Shown here: positions 8,160 to 17,680 of the stretch, piece after piece
Numbering within the stretch: the first letter of the stretch is position 1
Layout: each line of letters starts with the position of its first letter
Position numbers and translations under genes: made by a program
Origin: CALEMW01 sp035447065
GTDB taxonomy: Bacteria > Krumholzibacteriota > Krumholzibacteriia > LZORAL124-64-63
Assembly (NCBI GenBank): GCA_035447065.1
Contig: DAOTGJ010000030.1
Location: 1-41,730 of the forward strand
Length of the DNA: 41,730 nucleotides
Direction of reading: 5' to 3'
The notes under the pieces: generated by a model
What the model was told of the DNA's origin: nothing
The model's input: the letters and a program-made list of their open reading frames with translations, nothing else
The model's database searches: none

Positions 8160-9833
8160 TCACCGCACCAACGTCAGCCTCCGCACCGGCGTCTCTCCCG
8201 CGGCGGTGCTCAGCCGCGCCAGGTAGGTGCCGGAGGGCAGCGCGCGGCCGCCGTCGTCGCGGCCGTCCCACGTCACCTCGGAACGTCCGGCCGGGGCCGT
8301 GCCTTCCCACAGCCGCCGCACGCGGCGTCCGCTCACGTCGAACACGTCCAGCCGCGCCGCCGCGGCCGCGGGCAGGTCGAAGGCCAGCGTGGTGCTGGGG
8401 TTGAACGGGTTGGGGACGGCCGCCGCCAGCGCCGCCGCGGCGGGCGGAGTCTCGGGCGCGTCCACGGCCACGGCGGGCGAGAAGAAGAAGTGGTCGGCGG
8501 GGAAGGTCCAGGTGGCGAGCTGGGCGTGGTCGGTCTCGCCGATCATGTAGACCGTGATCCCCTCCACGTGCGCGCTCACGCCCTCCTTCAGGGTGCAGTA
8601 CACGTTGGCCGTGCCGGTGCCCTGGGGGTAGAGGGGGCTGGGGTTGTAGTAGAAGTCGGTGAAGCCGATGCCGTCGCCCACGGGATAGCAGGCGATGCGG
8701 CAGCCCGCCGGATCCTCGCAGTGGTACTGCAGCGCCATGTCCACGTGCTCCAGGGCGGTGAGCACCGCCGGGCCGGCGATGGCGTGGGTGGCGGACCAGA
8801 GCGCGTCGTCGGCGAAGGTGTACGCCGCGTCCAGCTCCACGCCGAGCGAGGACACGTCGTCGTAGAGGCGCACGCCCACCTGGTCCGTTTCCGTGCCCGA
8901 CGCCGAAAGGTACCAGTAGCGTTCGGCCCGGCCCTCGGGCGCCGGCACCACCACCGACGACTGGTAGCCGTAGCCGGGCGCGAGCATGCCGTCCAGCAGG
9001 GGGATCGCGTAGTAGCGCAGGTCGCCCACGGCGTCGCATTCGTAATCGGCGGTCACGGTCACGTGGTGGTAGTAGGGCAGCAGAGCGGGCGGCGGCGGAT
9101 CCAGCACCACGTCGTTCAGGCCCATGTCGCCGTACTGCAGGTCCACCGGCAGGAAGAACTCCTGGATCAGCTCCGTCTGGTCCCAGCTCTTGATCTGGAA
9201 GCGGAGCTGATCCACGCGGATGTTGCCCGTGGTGAGACGGAAGTAGCTGCTGCCCGAACCCCCGCCCGCGGGAATGGAGGTGGAGCTGGCCACGTACGAC
9301 GGCGACAGCGCCCCGTCGGTGAACGGCCGGATGAACACCCGCACGCCCTCCGCGCGGTCGGTGTAGCCGTCGAAGCTCACGGTGAAGAAGTGCTCGTGCC
9401 GGAACGTCCCGCTGGGCGCATCGCTGTACTGCACGTTCCACACGCCCTCGGGGCGCACGGTGTACCAGGCCGGCACGTCGAGCTGCAGAAGGGTCACGCT
9501 CCAGTCCGAGGACATCATGCGGATGCGGTAGTGGCTCACGGTCTCGTCGGTGGGCAGGGACCACCACGTGGTGTGTGCGCCGGCGCCGGGGCCGTAGATC
9601 GCGCTGCCGCTCCAGGTGTACCCGGACACCACGGAGCCGTCGTACACGGGCTGGACCCAGAAGCGCACCTCCTGATCGGCCTCGTAGTCGAACGTGACGT
9701 AGGCGCGTTGGCCGTGATGCAGGTGGGCGCCGGGCTCCGGATCCATGGCGATGTTGCCGATCCAAGCGGCGGTGGCCGCGCCGGGCAGGAGTCCGCCCAG
9801 CAGCAGGACGAGGATGAGGCGGTGGATGTTCAT
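8160..9833 (-). CDS. Exported protein with four internal beta repeats and FlgD-like C-terminus
   Basis: 557 residues from ATG 9833, chosen because AAGGGGGA precedes it and a signal peptide begins there (1-23, cut near TAA). Four repeats of about 70 residues lie at 36-108, 145-215, 255-326 and 362-431. Each has a VTFDYEAD-like strand, then R(F/V/Y)(W/F/Y) ... P(V/L/F)xDG near the middle and an (I/V)R(I/M/L/V)-type strand at the end. Residues about 470-557 are a FlgD-like sorting domain (VFDVSGRRVRRL, WDGRDDGGRALPSGTY). I recognise no catalytic motif. The repeats look like tandem beta-sandwiches, suggesting a structural or binding role outside the cell. It follows three other exported-protein genes on this strand. 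Confidence 0.8.
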   Translation of the reverse strand: MNIHRLILVLLLGGLLPGAATAAWIGNIAMDPEPGAHLHHGQRAYVTFDYEADQEVRFWVQPVYDGSVVSGYTWSGSAIYGPGAGAHTTWWSLPTDETVSHYRIRMMSSDWSVTLLQLDVPAWYTVRPEGVWNVQYSDAPSGTFRHEHFFTVSFDGYTDRAEGVRVFIRPFTDGALSPSYVASSTSIPAGGGSGSSYFRLTTGNIRVDQLRFQIKSWDQTELIQEFFLPVDLQYGDMGLNDVVLDPPPPALLPYYHHVTVTADYECDAVGDLRYYAIPLLDGMLAPGYGYQSSVVVPAPEGRAERYWYLSASGTETDQVGVRLYDDVSSLGVELDAAYTFADDALWSATHAIAGPAVLTALEHVDMALQYHCEDPAGCRIACYPVGDGIGFTDFYYNPSPLYPQGTGTANVYCTLKEGVSAHVEGITVYMIGETDHAQLATWTFPADHFFFSPAVAVDAPETPPAAAALAAAVPNPFNPSTTLAFDLPAAAAARLDVFDVSGRRVRRLWEGTAPAGRSEVTWDGRDDGGRALPSGTYLARLSTAAGETPVRRLTLVR

Positions 9834-9960
9834 GGGTGGTTCCCCCTTCGCCGCCGCATGGCGGCGTCCGATGTGCGATGGGAGCGCAGATCCCTTTGAG
9901 TCTACGCCCGTCATCGCCGGTTTGGGGGAGGAAAATGATATTACAGGATCAATGGAGTCC

Positions 9961-10560
9961 TCATCGATACAGCGCTTTGAGCTCCCCGAAGGATCGCGCC
10001 TCCGTGCCCACCGGCGCGTAGTCCCCGTTGATGACCGCCAGCAGGTGGTACGTTTCCGGAGGCATGGAGCTCACCGGCGGCGTGGCGGGGATCAGCGTGT
10101 GGGTGCTGCCGTCGGCGCGTTCCAGTTCGGTGACGCCCCAGGTGAAGACGCCCTGGGGCAGCGTCGTGAGCACCAGGATGTCGAGGGTGCCCAGCATCGC
10201 CGTGCCGCCCATCGGTCCCGTGATCAGGCCCTGGGGCGTGACGCCGGTGGGCAGGCAGGGGTCCTCCGGGGTGATGAGGCCGCCGTGGAAGGTGGGGGCT
10301 GGACCGTACACGCCGTTGAAGAAGCGCTCGTCGCTGATGCCGCCCAGCCAGAGGCAGGCGCCGTGATAGGAGACGTAGGGGCCGGGGTCGGTCACGTTCA
10401 GCGCCACGAAGTAGGCGGTCACCACGCCGAAGCCCGCGTCGGTGCGCGTCTGGGTGCCGGCCTCGTCGAAGAACACGCCCACGTTGTCGGCGTCCCAGTC
10501 GATCTGCGCGGCGAGGGGCGCCGCGCACAGCAGGAGGGCGAGGACGGTCAGGATCTTCAT
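9961..10560 (-). CDS. Exported protein of unknown function with C-terminal K..YR tail
   Basis: 199 residues, start supported by TTGAGGAGGA before ATG 10560. Signal peptide 1-19 (MKILTVLALLLCAAPLAAQ) is followed by one beta-rich domain with two cysteines (C69, C102). I recognise no family for the body. It ends RSFGELKALYR, the same type of tail as the proteins at 3096-3662 and 32542-33510. It begins 11 bases after the dockerin-like gene at 10572, so the two are probably co-transcribed and exported together. Confidence 0.75.
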   Translation of the reverse strand: MKILTVLALLLCAAPLAAQIDWDADNVGVFFDEAGTQTRTDAGFGVVTAYFVALNVTDPGPYVSYHGACLWLGGISDERFFNGVYGPAPTFHGGLITPEDPCLPTGVTPQGLITGPMGGTAMLGTLDILVLTTLPQGVFTWGVTELERADGSTHTLIPATPPVSSMPPETYHLLAVINGDYAPVGTEARSFGELKALYR

Positions 10561-10571
10561 GTCGGTCCTCC

Positions 10572-11183
10572 TCAAGGGCATTGGTGATTCATGTGCTCCG
10601 CCAGCACCACCACGTCGGACAGGTTGAGCGCCCCGTCGTGATAGAAGTCCACCGAGGGATGGACGTCTCCCGTCCGGTAGCGGTTGGCGAAGAGGATCAC
10701 GTCGCTGAGGTTCACCACGCCGCTGCCGTCCAGGTCCACCGACGCGAACCGGAACAGCGCGCCGCCGGCGTCGGCCATCACGTCGCCGCCCATGGCCACC
10801 AGCAGCGGGCCCGTCTGCACGCCGCGGAAGTTGGGCGAGAGCGTGAAGGTGGTGATCCCCTGGGCGTCCGTGGGGCCGTCGGCCGACGGGGGCGGCAGGC
10901 AGAAGCCCATGCCCAGCCCCTCCAGCCACAGGTCCTCCGCGGGGTAGTTGGCGATGGGCTGGTCGAACATGTCCAGCATGTGCACGGTGATGGTGCCGTC
11001 CACCGGCACGCCGTCCTGCAGCATGGCGGACAGCGGGTCTCCGTCGCCGGCGGGGCAGGCGCAGGCGCCGGCCTCCGCGGCCAGCCCGTGGGTCCAGAAG
11101 CAGTGGCTGAGGTCGGGGATGCCGGTCTGGGCGGCGGCGGGCAGGGCGGCCAGCAGGACCAGCACCGGGATGATCCGGATCAT
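10572..11183 (-). CDS. Exported protein with dockerin-like Ca-binding repeats (paralog 2)
   Basis: 203 residues, signal peptide about 1-18 and AGAGGAGCC before ATG 11183. The N-terminal domain carries CPAGDGDPLSAM and NYPAEDLWLEG, both conserved in the neighbour at 11282-11902. The C-terminus has two dockerin-type segments, DLDGSGVVNLSDVILFANRY and DFYHDGALNLSDVVVLAEHM. The first keeps the acidic Ca-ligand spacing (D, D, S, D12); the second is partly degenerate. In cellulosomes dockerins bind cohesins, but many non-cellulosomal bacteria carry dockerin-like ends of unknown role. It is a tandem duplicate with an operon-like link to the tail-bearing protein downstream. Confidence 0.8.
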   Translation of the reverse strand: MIRIIPVLVLLAALPAAAQTGIPDLSHCFWTHGLAAEAGACACPAGDGDPLSAMLQDGVPVDGTITVHMLDMFDQPIANYPAEDLWLEGLGMGFCLPPPSADGPTDAQGITTFTLSPNFRGVQTGPLLVAMGGDVMADAGGALFRFASVDLDGSGVVNLSDVILFANRYRTGDVHPSVDFYHDGALNLSDVVVLAEHMNHQCP

Positions 11184-11213
11184 GGCGGGCTCCTCTCGTG
11201 GGGGCGGGCCTCC

Positions 11214-11224
11214 ATCCTAGCACA
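11214..11224 (-). promoter_or_regulatory. Extended -10 box before a dockerin-like gene
   Basis: On the minus strand TGTGCTAGGAT ends 31 bases before the ATG at 11183. It is nearly identical to boxes at 6514, 25986 and 32480. Confidence 0.45.
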
Positions 11225-11225
11225 G

Positions 11226-11258
11226 GAACGCCCGCTCCGGCGGACGGAACGGGCGTTC
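11226..11258 (-). terminator. Terminator between the dockerin-like paralogs
   Basis: A 14-position stem (11226-11239 with 11245-11258, arms GAACGCCCGCTCCG and CGGAACGGGCGTTC) has one mismatch and loop GCGGA. It separates the transcripts of the two paralogs and abuts the next promoter. Confidence 0.6.
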
Positions 11259-11281
11259 GAGGGCGGAACGGAGGCCGGCCG

Positions 11282-11902
11282 CTAGCGGCAGGTGTGGTTC
11301 AGGTGCTGGGCGAAGACCACGATGTCGGACAAGGTCTGCTGGCCGTCGAAGAAGAAGTCGATGGCCGGGTCCGCAGGGTTCGTCTCCAGCCGGTCCACGA
11401 ATTCCACCACGTCCGAAAGGTCCACCTGCCCGTTCCCGTCCAGGTCCGGGGAGGTGAAGTGGATCAGGTTCTCGTTGAAGCCGGGGTTCTCGCAGGGGGT
11501 GCCGGCGATCATGACCATGAGCACGTCGCTCATGACGCCGCCCATGGCCGGGGCGCCGCTGAACGTGGTCACGCCCATGGCGTCAGTGGGCGCGTCGGCG
11601 TCGAGACCGCCGTTGCCGCAGGACGGCATGCCGAAGGCCTCGAGCCAGAGATCCTCCTGGGGATAGTTCGTCACGGGTTCGCCGAGGATGTTGATGACGT
11701 TCACGGTGATGGTGCCGTCCACCGTCGCGATGCCGTTCTGCATGGCGGACAGGGGATCCCCGTCGCCCGCGGGGCAGACGCAGAGGCCGGCGGGCGCGGT
11801 GAGCCCGTGGCTCCAGGAGCTGAGGGAAGGGATCGGGATGTCGGCATGGGAAAGGGCGGCCCCGCACAGCAGGACCGTCAGGACGACGGAGAGCGTCTTC
11901 AT
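11282..11902 (-). CDS. Exported protein with dockerin-like Ca-binding repeats (paralog 1)
   Basis: 206 residues from ATG 11902, with GGAGG upstream. Signal peptide 1-20 (cut near SHA). The body aligns along its length with the product of 10572-11183: W(S/T)HGL, CPAGDGDPLSAM, VDGTITV, NYP.EDLWLE, PTDA.G.TTF. The C-terminus has DLDGNGQVDLSDVVEFVDRL, a good Ca-binding dockerin-type loop, and a weaker second copy (DFFFDGQQTLSDIVVF). It ends NHTC-R where the paralog ends NHQC-P. An extracellular role is inferred; the partner is unknown. The long open frame upstream of this ATG lacks protein character. Confidence 0.8.
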   Translation of the reverse strand: MKTLSVVLTVLLCGAALSHADIPIPSLSSWSHGLTAPAGLCVCPAGDGDPLSAMQNGIATVDGTITVNVINILGEPVTNYPQEDLWLEAFGMPSCGNGGLDADAPTDAMGVTTFSGAPAMGGVMSDVLMVMIAGTPCENPGFNENLIHFTSPDLDGNGQVDLSDVVEFVDRLETNPADPAIDFFFDGQQTLSDIVVFAQHLNHTCR

Positions 11903-12123
11903 GATGTGCCTCCAGACACCGGGGCCCGCTGCGGCGGCGCGCGGTCCCACGTGGTTCGGTGTCGCTGGTTCCCCGACCTCCATGATAGCGGATCCGGACG
12001 GACGCTTCCAGAGGCAACGCCGTTGACGCCCCGCGGAACCCGCGCCTATCCTGCCCCGTACAAGCGGGACGTGCCAACCTCGTGACCCACGCGGCTGCGG
12101 CCGCGCACCCGGAGGACATCGTG

Positions 12124-12762
12124 ATGAACGCATGCAGACGCGGGATCCTGGCCCTGGCGGCCGCGGCGGCCCTGCTCACCATGGGCGCGGCCGACGCGAC
12201 GGCGCGCATGAGGCCCAGCCTCTACGACGTGGTCATCGATCTGGGCGCCGTGCAGCCCCAGGGCGATCTGGAGGCCGGGTTCGACACGCCGGCGGGCTTC
12301 GAGGCGGGCACCGGCTACGAGGTGGGCCTGCGCTACCGGCAGCGCTTCACCAACGGCTGGGCCGTGTCGCCGTCGTTCCACTACGTGCAGTTCGGGAAGT
12401 ACCTGGGCAGCAACGAGACGGCGGGCGATTTCGAGACCGGCACCAGCATGTACCGCTACGGCGTGGACGTGCAGTACTTCTTCCCTGCCCGGCGCCACGC
12501 GCCGCGCCTGTTCCTGAGCGGCGGCGCGGCGCTGACCCGCAACCGTCTGCGCGAGGACTATCTGGATTCGGGCGACTACTTCCAGGACAAGGTGGACGCC
12601 GTGGCCCTGGCCGGCGGCCTGGGCCTGCAGGTGGGCAGCTTCGAGTTCCTGGCCCAGTACCACCGGAACCATTTCGACACCAAGCGCTTCTATGCCGCCG
12701 ACAGCTACGACTGGGACTACATCAGCCTCACGGTGGGGATCGCGCTGCCCACGCACTACTAG
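12124..12762 (+). CDS. Outer-membrane beta-barrel protein
   Basis: 212 residues from ATG 12124, eight bases after GGAGG (12111). Signal peptide about 1-26 (ALLTMGAADATA). The rest shows alternating aromatic beta-strands (YEVGLRYRQRF, VSPSFHYVQFGKY, FLAQYHRNHF, WDYISLTVGIAL) and ends in an aromatic residue (PTHY), as expected for an eight-stranded OmpW/OmpA-like barrel. No peptidoglycan-binding domain is attached. It is probably monocistronic, with a bidirectional terminator after it. Confidence 0.8.
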   Translation: MNACRRGILALAAAAALLTMGAADATARMRPSLYDVVIDLGAVQPQGDLEAGFDTPAGFEAGTGYEVGLRYRQRFTNGWAVSPSFHYVQFGKYLGSNETAGDFETGTSMYRYGVDVQYFFPARRHAPRLFLSGGAALTRNRLREDYLDSGDYFQDKVDAVALAGGLGLQVGSFEFLAQYHRNHFDTKRFYAADSYDWDYISLTVGIALPTHY

Positions 12763-12814
12763 GCGCGAGATTGAGGATCGAAACCATCCCGATCAAACCG
12801 CAAGAAGAAAAAAG

Positions 12815-12840
12815 AAGGCGCCGTCCACGGACGGCGCCTT
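12815..12840. terminator. Strong bidirectional terminator
   Basis: Stem AAGGCGCCGT (12815-12824) with ACGGCGCCTT (12831-12840). Flanks are T-rich on both strands: CTTTCTCTTT on plus, and CTTCTTTTTTCTTC on minus. It serves the genes at 12124 (+) and 12872 (-). Confidence 0.8.
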
Positions 12841-12871
12841 TCTCTTTCCCTTGCCCTGCGGGAGGGCGGGA

Positions 12872-13234
12872 TCAGAAGACCGCGATGGGTTTTCCGGGCT
12901 GGCCCGGAGCGCCGAGCGACGGCGTGTAGGGATCCGAGGAGGCCGAGTAGGGCCCCTGCCGTCCCTGGCTGTCCACGCCCGCCACACGGATGGTGTACTC
13001 GTGTTCGTAGGTGGCCGTCAGCACGTAGGTGGTGCCTGAAACGGCGTCGTCCTCGGTCGTGAACGGTCCACCGTCCACGGAGACCTGGAGCACGTAGTGA
13101 TCCACGGCCGAGCCCGTGGTGGGGGCCGTCCAGGTGTAGGTCACCTCTTCCTGCGCCATGGCGGTGCCGCTCAGCACGACCAGGAGCAGGGCTGCAGTGA
13201 CGATCAGACCGGGGATTCGAGGGCAATGCTTCAT
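12872..13234 (-). CDS. Small exported fibronectin type III protein
   Basis: 120 residues. Signal peptide 1-27 (cut near AMAQ) is followed by a single FN3 domain (TYTWTAPTTGSAVDHYVLQV ... YTIRVAGVDSQGRQGPYSAS). No catalytic domain or sorting tail is attached, so a lone FN3 unit is the mature protein. An AAAGGCGGA stretch precedes ATG 13234. Function unknown; probably a binding or scaffold module outside the cytoplasm. Confidence 0.75.
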   Translation of the reverse strand: MKHCPRIPGLIVTAALLLVVLSGTAMAQEEVTYTWTAPTTGSAVDHYVLQVSVDGGPFTTEDDAVSGTTYVLTATYEHEYTIRVAGVDSQGRQGPYSASSDPYTPSLGAPGQPGKPIAVF

Positions 13235-13584
13235 CTCTGGTGTCCGCCTTTGCGTTCGCCGCGGTGCGCCCGCGGATCAGGAGATCGTGGTCCGTCCTTG
13301 GACTTGGATCCAGCTTGATCCGCTCGAGCCTCTGCAAGCTCGATGCCAGGAGTCCGCCCGTCGCTTCTTCGGCTGCCGAAGCCGGGGTCGAGGCGGCGGG
13401 TCGGGCTGAGAACGCCTGTTCTCCACCCGAGAGCTCCCGGGAAGGGTCGTCGGTGTGGGGCGACGAAACCTGGCGGGTAAAGTACCAATTCGCCCGCCCC
13501 GTGCCAAGCCCATTGCGAAACGACGGTCGTGTGGCATACTGGTGTCTCACAATGCGACAAATCACCCCCCCGTGGGAGGGCGGA
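13235..13584 (+). other. Gene-free stretch between divergent genes
   Basis: 350 bases without a convincing gene. A likely rightward promoter for the HD-fold gene is TTGCGA (13513-13518), 16 bases, CATACT (13535-13540). A small hairpin CTTCGGC/GCCGAAG lies near 13365-13380. Nothing else is recognisable. Confidence 0.4.
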
Positions 13585-14130
13585 ATGAACGCCGAAGTGC
13601 GGAAGCTCTGGCCGGAGTTGGAGTGGATCCAGGACGACGACCTGCGCGAGCGGACGGCGCGCACCTGGGAGCTGGCGCTCGAGCGCAGCGACCTGGACGC
13701 CGCGGATCTGGAGACCATCCCCTTCACGTTGTTGGTTCCGAATCTCAAAGTCAGCTTCATGGCGCACAAGCGCTGCGTGGTGCACGTGGCCCGCGAGTCG
13801 GCCCTGAAGATGAACGAGTTCTTCGGCGATGATCTGCACTGCGACCTGGACACCGTCATCGCCGGCGCCATCCTCGCCGACGTGGGCAAGCTGCTGGAGT
13901 ACACCAAGAACCCCGACGGCAGCACGGGCAAGAGCGCCTGCGGCAAGTACCTGCGCCACCCGTTCACGGGCGTGGGGCTGGCCATGGAGGCGGGCGTGCC
14001 CGAGGCCGTGTCGCACATCATCGCGGCGCACGCGGGCGAGGGCGACATGGTCAAGCGCACGCCGGAGGCCTACGTTGTGCACCACGCGGACTTCATGACC
14101 TTCCTGCCGTTCAAGCACAAGTTCGAGTAA
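13585..14130 (+). CDS. HD-fold protein with an altered HD motif
   Basis: 181 residues. ATG 13585 is chosen because GGGAGGGCGGA precedes it; the open frame extends upstream without protein character. The HD-superfamily layout is visible: H67 (RCVVHVAR), ILADVGKLLEY (98-99 is A-D where H-D is expected), H125, H149 (IIAAH) and HHAD (166-169). The HD motif His is Ala, so one canonical metal ligand is lost. The protein could be a variant phosphohydrolase or a non-catalytic relative. The downstream lipoprotein gene starts nine bases after its stop, so they are likely one operon. Confidence 0.75.
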   Translation: MNAEVRKLWPELEWIQDDDLRERTARTWELALERSDLDAADLETIPFTLLVPNLKVSFMAHKRCVVHVARESALKMNEFFGDDLHCDLDTVIAGAILADVGKLLEYTKNPDGSTGKSACGKYLRHPFTGVGLAMEAGVPEAVSHIIAAHAGEGDMVKRTPEAYVVHHADFMTFLPFKHKFE

Positions 14131-14139
14131 GGGGTGGGC

Positions 14140-15582
14140 GTGCGACGGATCCTGATGCTGAGCCTGGCGTCGCTGCTCCTGCTGGCCGGGTGCGGCAAGG
14201 ACACGCCGCCCAACATCGTGGTGGTGGTTCTGGACACGGTGCGCGCCGACGCCGCGGGTCTGGCCGGCGGCGCCACGCCGGACCCCCTGCGTTCTGCGGA
14301 CCTCACGCCCTCGCTGAGCGCCTTGGCGGCCGAGGGCGTGAGCTTCCGCGACTGCACGTCGGCGGCGCCGTGGACCGTGCCCTCGCACGCGTCGATCTTC
14401 ACGGGCAAGCTGCCCAGCGGGCACGTGTGCGTGTCGCGCCGAGCGCAGCTCACCGAGGACCAGCCCACCTTCGCCGCCCAGCTCGCCCAGGCCGGCTACG
14501 CCACCGCCGCCTTCTACAGCAACCCCTGGCTGGCCGACCGCACCACGCACCTGCTGCGCGGGTTCGAGGAGCGCGTGGAATCGGAGATCGGCAAGTTCAC
14601 CTGGGACCACGGCGCCGACGGCGACCAGGGCAGCCGCGGCAGCCTGGACGCGGCCCGCGCCTGGCTGGCCCGCCGCGCCGACGACGGTCGCCCCTTCCTG
14701 CTCTTCATGAACATCCTGGAGGCGCACCTCACCTACGACCCCCACGGAGAGTACCGCCGCGCCCATCTGCAGGACCTGCCCCCGGACGACGTGGTCAGCA
14801 TCGCCTGGTCCCACGACTACATGGCGGAGCTGGTGGATCCCGCGGGCGTGGACTGGAACCACGTGGCCCGCCTCTACGCCGGCGACGTGTGGACCGCGGA
14901 CCGCCACCTGGGCGAGCTGCTGCAGGCGCTGCGGGAGCAGGGGCTGGACGACGACACCGTGATCATCGTGACCTCGGACCACGGCGAGCAGCTGGGGGAG
15001 CACGGGCTGGTGGAGCACCAGTTCTCCCTCTACGAGCCGTTGCTGCACGTGCCCCTGGTGGTGCGCGTGCCGCCGGCGCTGCGCGGCCGGTTCGACGCGG
15101 GCGCGCCCGCCGGCGGCGAGCGCATCGACCCGGTGCAGACCACGGACCTCTATGCCACGGTGCTGGACCTGGCGGGCGTGCGTCCCGCGGAGGCGCCGCG
15201 GTTCAGCCGCTCGCTCTTCGCGGGACCCAATCCGGCGGACCGGCCAGTGTACGCCGAGTACTCGGGCCCGGCGCCGGGGCTGCTGAAAATGCTTCAGGGC
15301 AAGAATCCCGCGGCCGATCTCAAGAGGCACGACCGGGCCATCGGCTCCGTCCGCGTGGGGGACCTGCGCCTGATCGTGGACAACCGCGGCGGCGCGGAGC
15401 TCTACGACCTGGGCGACGACCCGGGCCAGCTCCACGACATCGCCGCGCAGCAGCCCGAGGCGGGCCGCGCGCTGCTGGATCTGCTGCGGCGGGCCAGCGA
15501 GCCGGCGCCGGACGACCTCCAGCCCGTGGAGCTGGACGCCCGGACCCGGCAGCAGCTGGAATCGCTGGGGTACATCCACTGA
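14140..15582 (+). CDS. Sulfatase/alkaline-phosphatase superfamily lipoprotein
   Basis: 480 residues from GTG 14140, preceded by AAGGGG; a GTG at 14134 is also open. A lipobox, LLLAGC with C18, predicts membrane anchoring. The metallohydrolase core is clear: VVLDTVRAD (D32, D37) near the N-terminus, WTVPSHASIFTG (78-89) at the nucleophile, and VTSDHGEQLGEHG for later metal ligands. The nucleophile position holds Thr79 (T-V-P-S-H) rather than the Cys/Ser of C-x-P-S-R sulfatases. Formylglycine maturation is therefore not expected, and a phosphoester or phosphonate substrate is possible. The C-terminus ends LESLGYIH, common in this family. It is probably co-transcribed with the HD-fold gene. Confidence 0.85.
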   Translation: MRRILMLSLASLLLLAGCGKDTPPNIVVVVLDTVRADAAGLAGGATPDPLRSADLTPSLSALAAEGVSFRDCTSAAPWTVPSHASIFTGKLPSGHVCVSRRAQLTEDQPTFAAQLAQAGYATAAFYSNPWLADRTTHLLRGFEERVESEIGKFTWDHGADGDQGSRGSLDAARAWLARRADDGRPFLLFMNILEAHLTYDPHGEYRRAHLQDLPPDDVVSIAWSHDYMAELVDPAGVDWNHVARLYAGDVWTADRHLGELLQALREQGLDDDTVIIVTSDHGEQLGEHGLVEHQFSLYEPLLHVPLVVRVPPALRGRFDAGAPAGGERIDPVQTTDLYATVLDLAGVRPAEAPRFSRSLFAGPNPADRPVYAEYSGPAPGLLKMLQGKNPAADLKRHDRAIGSVRVGDLRLIVDNRGGAELYDLGDDPGQLHDIAAQQPEAGRALLDLLRRASEPAPDDLQPVELDARTRQQLESLGYIH

Positions 15583-15590
15583 GAAACCCG

Positions 15591-15618
15591 TTGACAGGTG
15601 CGGGATGTCGTTTATTTA
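15591..15618 (+). promoter_or_regulatory. Sigma70-type promoter for the ferredoxin gene
   Basis: Perfect TTGACA (15591-15596), 16-base spacer, TATTTA (15613-15618), about 83 bases before the ferredoxin ATG. Confidence 0.7.
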
Positions 15619-15700
15619 GAAGTCTACGTCCGGTCTGCCGGACGCTGCGGACAAGGGCCTGAGAGCCCGCGACAGTTCATCGACGAGGAGGGACCAGGCC

Positions 15701-15931
15701 ATGGCCGACCCGAGCGACAAGGTGGAAAGCAACGTCGACGGTCAGTTCTACGTGGACAGCAACTGCATCGACTGCGACCTCTGCCGCCAGACCGCCCCCG
15801 ACAACTTCGAGCGCAACGAGGACGAAGGCTACAGCTACGTCTCCAAGCAGCCGGAGAACGAGGAGGAGGAGGAGCTGTGCCGCGAGGCCATGGAGGAGTG
15901 CCCCGTCGAGGCCATCGGCGACGACGGCTAG
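15701..15931 (+). CDS. Small [4Fe-4S] ferredoxin
   Basis: 76 residues, start supported by GAGGAGGGACC. It has one cluster-binding set: C-I-D-C-D-L-C in the first third and C-P (EECPVEAI) near the end, the single-cluster ferredoxin layout. It carries electrons in the cytoplasm; its redox partner is not encoded nearby. The protein is very acidic (ENEEEEEL), usual for ferredoxins. It has its own promoter and a strong terminator, so it is a single-gene unit. Confidence 0.92.
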   Translation: MADPSDKVESNVDGQFYVDSNCIDCDLCRQTAPDNFERNEDEGYSYVSKQPENEEEEELCREAMEECPVEAIGDDG

Positions 15932-15955
15932 CCCTCTCCCGTGAAGAGCACCGTG

Positions 15956-15983
15956 AAAGGCCCGGCTTCCGGCCGGGCCTTTT
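15956..15983 (+). terminator. Rho-independent terminator after ferredoxin
   Basis: Perfect 11-bp stem AAAGGCCCGGC (15956-15966) with GCCGGGCCTTT (15972-15982), five-base loop, T-tail. Confidence 0.9.
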
Positions 15984-16090
15984 CGCGTCCCGCGGCCTGT
16001 GGCAGGCGGGAACCTTTGGCGCGATCCTGTCGTTGGAACCGCCGCTGGAAATCGGAACGGAACACCCCTGAACCGGATCGGAGACCGACG

Positions 16091-17554
<1,464 letters not shown>

Positions 17555-17580
17555 CGGAGGCGCTGCGCTCGGCCGGACGG

Positions 17581-17608
17581 GAGCCGTCTTCCTCGCGGAA
17601 GGCGGCTC
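17581..17608 (+). terminator. Terminator after the HtrA-type protease gene
   Basis: Stem GAGCCGTCTTCC (17581-17592) with GGAAGGCGGCTC (17597-17608), one G.U pair, loop TCGC, then a mildly T-rich tail. Confidence 0.7.
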
Positions 17609-17680
17609 CTCGTCGTTGACGGGGAGGGGCGCATCCGTTCAGATGGGCGCGGACCGGACCCGTCGCCCGCGGAGGAGCCC

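Noticed and set aside
13231..15579. 782-codon frame antisense to the HD-fold and sulfatase-fold genes
   Set aside because: Shadow frame; the plus strand carries two recognisable families with good starts.
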